DNA of 64,000 nucleotides from Rhizobium sp. NLR16a. Its GTDB lineage: Bacteria; Pseudomonadota; Alphaproteobacteria; Rhizobiales; Rhizobiaceae. A program made the translations under genes and the position numbers. The notes beneath the pieces are model-generated. The model had not been told where the DNA came from and made no database searches. It saw nothing but the letters and a program-made list of their open reading frames with translations. Of this stretch, positions 45,039-54,200 are shown in pieces. Within the stretch, counting starts at the first letter, position 1. Every line of letters begins with the position of its first letter. The stretch lies in the NCBI RefSeq assembly GCF_017948245.1, contig NZ_CP072865.1, positions 1,451,501-1,515,500 on the forward strand. The letters run 5' to 3'.

Positions 45039-46292
45039 ATGGTGGTCGCACGAGTATTCGGAAAGTCGTCATCGGAAGCGCTTCAGCGAGAAAAGGACCG
45101 GCTGGCCGCGTTGCAGCAGCTCGATCTGCTCGACACGCCGAGGGACGAGGGATTCGAGCGGATCGTCCGCCTGATAAAGCAGATCTTTTCCGTCGACATC
45201 GGCATCGTGTCGCTGATCGATGCGCACCGGCAATGGTACAAGGCCTGTTCCGGCATGTCGGCCGACGAGGTGTCGCTGGAAGACACGTTCTGCCGCTGCG
45301 TAGTCGACTGTGATGAGCCCGTTATCGTTCCGGATGCCAGCAAGGATCTCCGCTTTGCAAGGCATCCAGCGGTCACGGGCGAGGACCATATCCGCTTTTA
45401 TGCCGGCGTTCCGCTTAGAACGAAGGCTGGCCACATGATCGGAACCGTGTGCGCCATCGATCGCCGGCCGAGATCATTCGGCAGCAAGGACCTCGGTCTT
45501 CTCGAGGAATTGGCGGGAGCGGCGATGGACCGCATCGAGCTCGTGCAGTCTGCCGCCACCGACAGTCTGACCGAGGCGATGACGCGGCGTGCATTCAAGC
45601 AGGAAGCCGATCAGCTGATTTCGCTCGCGCTGCGGCGTCAGCACGACCTGTCATGCATCGTTTTCGATATCGATCACTTCAAGCAGGTGAACGATGGGCA
45701 CGGGCATGCCACAGGAGACGCGGTTCTCAAGGCGGTCGCATCGATCTGCAGGTCGACGCTTCGCGCCGGTGATTTGTTTGGCCGTATCGGGGGCGAGGAA
45801 TTCGCCGTCGTTCTGCCGCATGTCGATCGGGAAGGAGCGGCGGCCGTCGCCGAAAAACTCAGGGCCGCCATCGCCTCGCAGGTCATTTTCGGCCATCACG
45901 GCTCTCTGAACGTCACGGCAAGCCTCGGAACGTCGGCGCTTTCGATCGTCAGCAAAGACATCGAAACGCTGCTCGCTCAGGCGGATGCGGCGATGTATCA
46001 GGCAAAGCAGAGTGGGCGCAACCGCTGCGTCTCATCGAGTTCCATTCACGCCGACCACGCCATCGGCGCGCGGCGGCGCGTGCTGAAGGCAGGTGCGATC
46101 CTGTTCAACGACCGGCGCTCGACCATCGACTGCACGGTGAAATCGATCGGCGTGGAGAGCGCCGGCGTTTCGGTCTCCAGTACAGCGGGCATTCCTTTGG
46201 AATTCATTCTTGCCATCAAGGGCGAAGGTTTTGAAACCAATTGCCGGGTAATTGCGCAAGACCGGCAAAACCTGGAGGTGGCTTTCCGGTAG
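45039..46292 (+). CDS. GAF-GGDEF-PilZ protein, putative diguanylate cyclase
   Basis: A 417-residue protein. A GAF domain spans about residues 30-170 (with DTFCRCVVDCDEPVIVPDA). The GGDEF domain follows (about 175-335), with the active-site GGEEF at 251-255 and the inhibitory RxxD site RAGD at 242-245, five residues before it. The last 75 residues look like a PilZ domain. It could make cyclic di-GMP and bind it in the same protein. GTCAGGAGG precedes the ATG. No EAL or HD-GYP domain is present. It is 37 bases from the convergent carboxypeptidase. Confidence 0.87.
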   Translation: MVVARVFGKSSSEALQREKDRLAALQQLDLLDTPRDEGFERIVRLIKQIFSVDIGIVSLIDAHRQWYKACSGMSADEVSLEDTFCRCVVDCDEPVIVPDASKDLRFARHPAVTGEDHIRFYAGVPLRTKAGHMIGTVCAIDRRPRSFGSKDLGLLEELAGAAMDRIELVQSAATDSLTEAMTRRAFKQEADQLISLALRRQHDLSCIVFDIDHFKQVNDGHGHATGDAVLKAVASICRSTLRAGDLFGRIGGEEFAVVLPHVDREGAAAVAEKLRAAIASQVIFGHHGSLNVTASLGTSALSIVSKDIETLLAQADAAMYQAKQSGRNRCVSSSSIHADHAIGARRRVLKAGAILFNDRRSTIDCTVKSIGVESAGVSVSSTAGIPLEFILAIKGEGFETNCRVIAQDRQNLEVAFR

Positions 46293-46329
46293 CGAAAGTG
46301 CGCCGCGCCCTTTCAGCTTGGCTTGCCGG

Positions 46330-47205
46330 TTATTTCGTCGGTTGCGCGTCGGTCATCGTCGCTGCAGGCTGGCTGCCTGGGGTGGTGGAGGCGGTGGCGG
46401 TTGGTGATGAGGGCAGGGTGCTGTCGAGGAGGCTCGCCATTTTGTCGTCGCGCAGGCTTGCAGTCTTTTCACCCATGACGACGCCGACGACGCGGCGGCC
46501 ATCCTTCAACGCCGAGGTCACGACATTGTAGCCCGATGCATCGGTATAGCCTGTCTTGATGCCGTCGACACCGTCATAGCGATACATCAGATTGTTGTGG
46601 CCGCGCAGTTTCATGCCTCGGAACTGAAAGCCGCGCATCGAGAAGAGCTTGAATTCCTCGGGGAAGTCCCGCATCAGCGAAAGGCCGAGCGTGGCCATGT
46701 CACGCGCCGTGGTAACCTGCTCCGGATCGGGAAGGCCCGATGGGTTCTTGAAGACCGTGTCCTGCATCCCCAGCTGGCGCGCCTTGTCGGTCATCGCTCT
46801 GGCGAAAGCCTGTTCGGAGTCGCCGAGCTGTTCAGCGATTGCCACGGCGGAATCGTTGGCAGACAGCACGACGATGCTTTCGACCGCTTCACGCAGCGTC
46901 ACCTTGCGGCCAGCGCCGACGGCAAGCTTGAAGGGTTCCTTGCTCTCGGCGTTTTCCGACATGGTGAGCTTCTGATCCCAGGTGAGGCGTCCATCATGCA
47001 GCGCCTCGAATGCGAGATAGAGCGTCATCATCTTGGTCAGCGACGCGGGATAGTTGAGATCGTCCTGGTTGGAAGCTTCAAGAACCTTGCCAGACTGCGC
47101 ATCGATGACGAAGCTTGCCTGACCGGCTTCTGCCGGAATGAAAGCGCCCATCAGCAGGGTGGAGGAGAGCGCGATGGCAAGGAGCCGGGATGTCGTCGTG
47201 GTCAT
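46330..47205 (-). CDS. dacA: D-alanyl-D-alanine carboxypeptidase (PBP5/6-type, peptidase S11)
   Basis: A 291-residue penicillin-binding enzyme with a signal peptide (about residues 1-27). The three motifs are SxxK (PASLTKMM), SxN (VLSANDSAVA) and KTG (GIKTGYTDASGY). It trims the terminal D-Ala from peptidoglycan side chains. It lacks the long C-terminal beta domain and amphipathic anchor of E. coli PBP5 and ends in a Pro/Thr-rich tail. The symbol is tentative, as rhizobia carry several such genes. It is convergent with the cyclic di-GMP gene. Confidence 0.9.
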   Translation of the reverse strand: MTTTTSRLLAIALSSTLLMGAFIPAEAGQASFVIDAQSGKVLEASNQDDLNYPASLTKMMTLYLAFEALHDGRLTWDQKLTMSENAESKEPFKLAVGAGRKVTLREAVESIVVLSANDSAVAIAEQLGDSEQAFARAMTDKARQLGMQDTVFKNPSGLPDPEQVTTARDMATLGLSLMRDFPEEFKLFSMRGFQFRGMKLRGHNNLMYRYDGVDGIKTGYTDASGYNVVTSALKDGRRVVGVVMGEKTASLRDDKMASLLDSTLPSSPTATASTTPGSQPAATMTDAQPTK

Positions 47206-47562
47206 CGGTATTGCTGTCTCTTTCGTTGCACGGCCGAGGAGCCGTTGGCTTTAAACGCAAGCGGATCGAAAAAGTTTGTGACGGAATGAAGGAAGGCGGG
47301 CAAATAAAAAAGGCCCATCCACAGATGATACCTTTTGTCCCGGGCCCTGCGGTTTTGACAATCGCGCGCATGGCACGTCTAAATTCGTCATGAGCATGAA
47401 GCGCGCCTTTCACACGAATTTTCCGCTGCACTTCGAATTGCTGCAGGCGTGGGGGGGCGATCATGGTCGAAACGGCTGCAGGAGGCGCCAGGAGATCGAC
47501 CAGGCGCTGATCGGACCGATTACCTGCTTCCGATTTGATGTCAGGCGTTGTTGCCAGAGCCT

Positions 47563-48123
47563 TTACGAAAAGGCAATGTCGACGGCGGGGCGGACCTCCA
47601 CCGTCGCGTCACCCGCATCGAAACCATCAAGCGTTTCGTTGTGGTGGGCGACAATCTCGGAGAAACTGAAGGTCGCCGTGTCGCCGGTTGTGTGGCCGTC
47701 GGCAACCAAGGTCACGTCATAACCGAGCGAAACGGCACGCCTGACGGTCGTGTCGACGCAGAATTGCGACATGCAGCCGCCGACAACGAGGTGGGTAATC
47801 GAACGTTCTTGCAAGCGGTCGGCAAGATCGGTCCCGAAGAAGGAGTCGGCGCTCGTCTTGCGCACGACGACCTCACCTGTTTGCGGTGCAATTTCGCGGC
47901 GCAGCGCCCATCCTGGCGTGTCTACGGCCAATCGATGGCCGCTATCGCCATCATGTTGCACCAGCACGATCGGCACGCCAGCCTGTCGCGCCTTTTCCTT
48001 GAGCAATGCCAGTCGAGCAACGGTCTCATCAAGTGCGGAATCGACCTGTGGTTGGCGGTCCGGCATGGCCTTTCCCGAGAGAATTGCATTTTGCACGTCG
48101 ATAATCAAAAGGGCCTTGGTCAT
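47563..48123 (-). CDS. Cysteine hydrolase (isochorismatase-like)
   Basis: A 186-residue isochorismatase-fold hydrolase. The active-site Asp is in LLIIDVQN, the Lys in VVVRKTSADSFFGT, and the Cys in VVGGCMSQFCVDTTVR (about residue 112). Members act on nicotinamide, carbamates or related amides; no specific one can be named. The ATG at 48123 (MTKALL) begins the domain; the frame is open a little further upstream. The 357-base gap between it and dacA holds no supported gene. Confidence 0.88.
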   Translation of the reverse strand: MTKALLIIDVQNAILSGKAMPDRQPQVDSALDETVARLALLKEKARQAGVPIVLVQHDGDSGHRLAVDTPGWALRREIAPQTGEVVVRKTSADSFFGTDLADRLQERSITHLVVGGCMSQFCVDTTVRRAVSLGYDVTLVADGHTTGDTATFSFSEIVAHHNETLDGFDAGDATVEVRPAVDIAFS

Positions 48124-48174
48124 TTCGTTCGAGGTTCCGGGCTGGGGAGCAGAGCATACCCCCGTCATCAGTGA

Positions 48175-48203
48175 AAGCCGCCTGACACATGTTCAGGCGG
48201 CTT
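48175..48203 (-). terminator. Terminator of the growth-pole protein gene
   Basis: Read on the minus strand, AAGCCGCCTGA and TCAGGCGGCTT form a perfect 11-base-pair stem with a seven-base loop, followed by TTTC. It lies 25 bases past the stop of the giant gene. Confidence 0.7.
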
Positions 48204-48227
48204 CAGCTCCACGATATCGGCCAGACT

Positions 48228-51200
48228 CTATCTCAGCCTGCCCGCTGCATGGGCGAGCATGGTGTAAACCTTCCCCGTATCCGAGGTCAGATAGGACTGT
48301 GTGACTGTCTGGTTCGGGTCGGTTCGGGCGACGTCGGCGAGCAGCTTTTCGAAATCGCCGATATAGCGGTCGACAGCGGTGCGGAATTCCGGTTCGCGGT
48401 CGTATTTGCGCTTGATCTCGTCGAAGGTCTGCTGGCCCTTCAGCGTGTAGAGGCGGCGGGTGAAGACGTCGCGCTCACCGCGCTGGTAGCGGCGCCAGAG
48501 ATCGACCGACGCATCGTGATCGATGGCCCGGGCGATATCGACGGAGAGCGAATTCAGCGATTCCACGACATGGCGCGGATTGCGGCTGTCGTTGCTGCGT
48601 GCGGCCGGTGCGGCGGTTTCCGCCGGGCGGGCGGGAGCACGGGTCGGCACTTGGTCCGCGGCCTCTTCACGGGATGCGCCCCGCAGAAGATCGCTGATCC
48701 AGCCGCCACTTTCCCGGGCCGGTTCCTGGCGGCCCAATTCCTGGCGAGTGGGAGCTGGCTGCTGAGCGGCCCGCTGAGGAGCGGCGGCCGGAGCGGACGG
48801 CGCAATCGTACCGCGCAGACCCGCCGCTTCGATCGGCGCAGGCGCTGACGGCTGCGGCGGCTGAGCTGCGATCGGCGGAGTCGGGCGCGGAGCCGGCTGC
48901 GCCTGGGCAAGCGAGCGGGCGGCAGGCTCGGAGATTTCCAGCTGCTGGCTGGAGCGGCCGACAAGCTGCGAGATATCCTGCAGGGCCTTGATCTGTTCGG
49001 CGACGGCGCGGCGCATGGCCGAGGCGCTTTCCTTGGCTTCCTCGGGCAGGTCGAAGGCGCCGCGCTTCAGTTCGGCGCGGGTGGCGTCGAGCTCGTTGCG
49101 GATGTCGGCAGCGGAGCGGCGGATGTCCTCGGTGGCGCCGGAGAAGCGGCCGACGGCATCCTCGATCGCCTCGCGCAGCGATTCCCGCATGTGCTGGGCG
49201 GCACCGTCGGAGGCGCGTCCGGCTTCGCCGAGCATGCGCTCGACTTCCGACAGCGAGGCGGTGAGGCCGCCGCGAATACGGTTGGAGAGATCACCGGAAC
49301 GGCGCTCGACGTTGGCGAAGGTGCTGTCGATCGTCGTATTGGCCTCGTCGCCGGCGCGGGTGATCGCCTCGCGCATCGTCTCGGCGGCCTCCTGTGCGCG
49401 CTTCTCGGTTTCCGTCAGAACGCGGCCGATATCGGCGAAGGACGACTGCACGCCCTGGCGCAGATTGCCGGTGACCTGGTTGGAGCGCTGCTCGGCCCGC
49501 TCAAACACGGTTTCAATCATGCCGCCGAGGCCGCGCATGGTCTTTTCGATCTCGTCGGAGCGCTGGACCAGGCTGACGGAGAGGGCCTGCAGCGCACCTT
49601 CGCGCTCCTCGAGCGTCGAGGCGAGGTTGGATTGGGCAGCACCCAGAAGCTGTGAGGCCTGAGTCAGAACCTTGGAGTGTTCGTCGAAGCGGCCGATGAT
49701 GCTGCCGACCTGGGCCAGCGTCTGGCCAGATATGTCGGATAGGCGGTCGACCTTGCCTTCGAGAAGCCTGGTCGAGGCATTGACCATTTCGGCAGCCTTG
49801 GTGGCGGAGTCGGCAAAGCGGGTCGTGGTTTCGCCGAGACGCCCGTCGACGCTCGTCAACTGTTCGGCGGCGCGGTTCATCATCATCGCCATCGCCGCGC
49901 TGCTTTCCGACATGCGCTGAACCAGGCCGTTGACGTTGCCGACCAGGCTGTTCTCGATGGCGCTGACGGCGTTGGCGACATTCTCGGTGCGGGCGGCAAC
50001 GGCGCTGGCGAGCGCTTCGTTCTCGGCGCGCAGGCGGTCGGCACTGAGATTGGCTGCGGCGGTAATGCGGGCAGCGGCCTGCTCGCCGGCATCGGTGTAG
50101 CGATCGATGATCGGGCGGGCGGTTTCGTCGAGAATGCGGGTCAATTCGACAGAGCGGCCTGATAGCATCGAGTTGAGGTCGCGGGTGCGTTCCTCAAGCG
50201 TCGAGCGGATCGAGTTGCCACGCGCTTCGAGCGCCCGGTCGACGTCGGAGAGGGAAGTATCGATCTCGCGGACGCGCTCCTCGAGATTGGAGCGAATGGC
50301 GCTGCTGCGGGCTTCGAGCGCCCGCTCGACATCCGCCATGGTGGCGGAAATCTCGCTGCCGGCCCCGGACAGGGTCGTGCGGATGGCATTGCCGCGTGCC
50401 TCGAGCGACTGGCCGGCATCCGACAGGGCCTTGGAAATGGCATTGACCTGGGTGCCGACAACCGTCTCGGCCTCGGCGACCTTGTTGACGATTGCATTGC
50501 CGGCTTCCGAGAAGGTCTGGGCGACGGCAGCGGCCTGAGTTGCCAGGCGGTTCTGCGCTTCGGCAACCCGCGTGACGATCTGCGACGAGCGCTCATCCAT
50601 GGTGCGGGTGAATTCGTCGCTTTTCGCATTGAGATCCTCGGCGAACTGCTGGCCGGTCTTGCCAAGCAGTTCCGTCGTTCTCGTCGCTTCGCCTTCCATT
50701 CCCTGGGCTGCTTCGGCCACCGCGCTGCGCAACGTCGAGGCGAGGCCGGCGGCCTTGCCCTCGATGGTGCGGTTGACGGCTTCGAGGCCGACGGTCAAGG
50801 CGCGATCCATGGTGGACAGGCGTTCCTCGATGCGTTCGTTGCCGCGGTCAAGGGTTTCGCCGAGACTTGCCGTGCGGCCCTCGATGGCGCCTGCAAGTGT
50901 GGTCGTGCGGCTGTCCAGCGTCTCGGCCAGACTGGCCGTGCGGCTGTCGATTGCCTGCGTAAGATTGGCGGCGCTGCCTTCGAGCGTCGTCGAGATGCGT
51001 TGAGTGGCGTCGTCACCGAGTGCGCCAAGTCGGGAAATGCCGTTGGCAAGCACGCCGGAGAGGTGGCTGCTGGCGGCTTCGATCTTTTCGGCAACGCCGC
51101 CGACGCCGTCGCGGATGCGGGTCTCGATCGCTGTAAGGCCGGATTCCATGCGAGAACCGGTTTCTTCAAGGCGTCCAGCAAGGTTCTCGACCGACTGGTC

Positions 51201-54200
51201 GAGATGGGTGGAGAGGTTCTGTGCGGAGCTCGAGATCGTGTTCGCCGCCTCCTGGAAGCGGCCGGCGATCTGGCCGGCGCCGGCGCGCATGCGATCTTCC
51301 AGCGTCTGGGCGCCGGCATCGATCGCCTGGCGGATCGAGGCTTCTCGGTCTTCCAGCGACATTTCGAGCATGCTGACGCTCGTCGCCACCGAAGTGCCGA
51401 TGTTGGTCGCCTGTTCGGTGAGTGTATCGCTGATCTGCGCATGCGCCTGGCTCAGCGACAGCTCGATGGCATTGCCGCGGTCCTCGAGCGTCGTGCGGAT
51501 CCGCTCATGGGCGGAAGCAAGCCCGCCTTCGATGCGTGCCGCGGCCTCCTCGGCCAGACCCCCAAGCCGCGCATGGGCGTCGCTGAGGCGGCCCTCGATG
51601 CGGCCGGTCAAGCCGCCGACGAGATCCTCAAAGCGGGCGCCGCCCGCATCGAGAATGCCCGAAAGAGCCGCGCTGTGCTCGGAGAGCGCCGATTCAAGCC
51701 GCCGCTGATTGTCGGCATAGGCGTTGTGGATGGCATCCGTCTTGTCGGCAAAGGCGCCGGCAACACGGGCCTCGGCACTGGTGACGGCCTCCATGATCGC
51801 ATTGCTGCGGGCTTCGAGGGCGCTGTCGAATCGGCTCTGGTTGTCATCGAGCGAAATGGCGAGCGCCATGGTCTTTTCGTCGAGCCTATCGGTGAGCCGG
51901 TCATGGCTTGCCGTTACGGCACCGACAAGCGCGGCTGCGCGATGTCCCAGGGCTTCCTCGAGGCGGACCTGCCCTTCGTTCAGCGAGGCGGCCAACGCGC
52001 TGGCCTTCTGGTCGAGCACGCCATTCAGGCGTTCATGTGTGCCGGAGACCGCATTGGTGATCGCATCGGCGCCTGATGTCAGCGTCTCCTCGAGACGGCT
52101 CTGGCTCTCGTTCAGCGATATGGCAAGGGCCATCGCCCGATCGTCGAGCGTCTCGGACAGGCGGTCATGGGTGGTGGAAACCGCATTGAGGAAGGATTCC
52201 GAGCGGCTCTCCAGCGTGTCCTGCAGGCGGCTCTGGCCTTCGTTCAAGGAGGCGGTCAGTGCCGATGCCTTCTCGTCAAGGGTTTCGGCGATGCGCTCAT
52301 GCGTACCGGAGACGGCCTTGAGGAAAGCTTCGGAGCGGGCTGCCAGCGTGTCTTCGATCCGCGTCTGATTCTCATTGAGCGAGATTGCGAGCGCCATCGC
52401 TTTCTCGTCCAGCGTTTCCGACAGGCGATCATGGGTGCCGGAGACTGCATTCAGCAGCGCTGCCGACCGGGTCTGCAGGGTGTCCTCGATGCGGGCCTGG
52501 CCTTCGGTCAGTGACATGGCAAGCGCCATCGCCTTTTCGTCGAGCGTCTCGGCGAGGCGCTCATGAGTGCCGGATACAGCATCCAGCAGGGCCGCGGAGC
52601 GGCTTTGGAGCGTATTTTCGATGCGTGACTGGGTCTCGCTCAGCGAGTTGGCAAAAGCTGCCGCCTTACCTTCCAGCGTCTCGGCAAACAGGTCATGAGT
52701 GCCGGAAACGGCGTTCAGCAGGCCCGCCGAACCGGTTGCGAGCGTTTGCTCGATGCGGGTCTGGCTCTCGTTCAAGGAAATGGCAAGCGCCATCGCCTTT
52801 TCATCAAGGGTTTCGGCAAGCCGGTCGCTCGTGCCGGACACACTGTTCAACAATGCTTCGGCGCGGGTTCCAAGCGCGTCTTCGATGCGGGCATGGCGCT
52901 CGTCGAGCGAAGCCGTCAGGGCTGCTGCCTTGGTATCCAGCGTTTCCGACAGCCGATCATGCGTGCCTGAGACGGCGTTGAGGAAAGCCGCGGAACGGGT
53001 CTCCAGCGTGTCTTCGATGCGGCTCTGGCTTTCGTTCAAGGAGATTGCGAGCGCCATCGCCTTTTCATCAAGGGTTTCGGAGAGGCGGTCATGGGTGCCG
53101 GAAACGGCGGTGAGCAGCGCCTCGGAGCGGGTTTCGAGCGTATCCTCGATGCGGGCCTGGCTCTCGTTCAGGGAAATGGCAAGTGCCATCGCCTTTTCGT
53201 CAAGCGTTTCCGCAAGACGGTCATGGGTGCCGGAAACGGCGTTGATGATAGCGTCGGAGCGGGTCGTCAGCGCTTCCTCGAAGCGGCCGTGATGGGTGGT
53301 TAGCGCGTCGATCAGCGCTCCGCCGCGCTCCGACATGACGCTGTCAATACGCTCATGGGCTGTGCCAACCGCGTCCCGGATTTCTGCTGCGCGCGCTGTC
53401 AATACGCTGGTGAGTTCCTCTGCGCGGCCGCCGAAGGCCGTCGTGACCTGCTCGGTGCCGGCGGCAACGGCGGCGGTCAAATCGGTAGTGGTTGTGCGCA
53501 GCGTATCGCGGAATTCGGCCGAGCGGGCCTGAAGATTGTTCTGCAGATCGGAGGTGCCTGATGCAAGCGCCAGCGCGATGTCCGACGTGGCGCTCTGCAG
53601 CGCCGAGGTCAGCTCGCCGGTGCGGCTGGTGAGTGCGGTGGTGATTTCTTCCGTGCGGCTGTTGAGCGTGCTCTCCAGCACTTCATGACCGGTTGCGAGC
53701 GCAGTCGCGAGCGCCAGCGACTGGTCGGTCATCGAGGAGCCGAGCCGGTCGATGCTGGAAGTCAAAATGCCCTCGATCGAATCCGAACCGCCGGTCAGGG
53801 TTTCGTTGATGCGGGCAAGGCTCTCCATCAGCTTGGTGTCGAGCGAGCCGGTGCGCTTGTCGAAAGCGCTGGTGAATTCGGCGACACGCTCGTCGAAGGC
53901 GGTCGACAGCTGGGCAACGGTCGTCTGCAGGCGTTCTTCGAAGAAGCCCGAGCGCAGGTCGAGATCCATGACGGCGTCGTCGGCGGTGCTCTGCAGGCTC
54001 TGGCGGAAGCTTGCGCCCTTCTCATCGAGCGCGCTGTTCAGCTTGGACAGCACGTCGTCCAGCGTCCCGCCGATGGTGCGTTCGCCCGATGTCAGGCTCT
54101 CGTTGATCTCGCGGGTGCGGGCGATCAGGATCTCGTTCAGCTGATGCGTGCGCTCGTTCAGCGCCGCGTTCAGCTTCTCGGTGCTGCTGTCCATGGTCGA

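Noticed and set aside
47206..47562. A possible small gene in the 357-base gap between dacA and the cysteine hydrolase (for example the plus frame at 47390-47722)
   Set aside because: The frames are short, overlap the hydrolase, lack a ribosome binding site and have no family match; no gene is supported.
51770..53255. Regular 132-bp repeats considered as a CRISPR-like or satellite array
   Set aside because: The repeats are in-frame coding sequence of a coiled-coil protein, lack unique spacers and have no cas genes.
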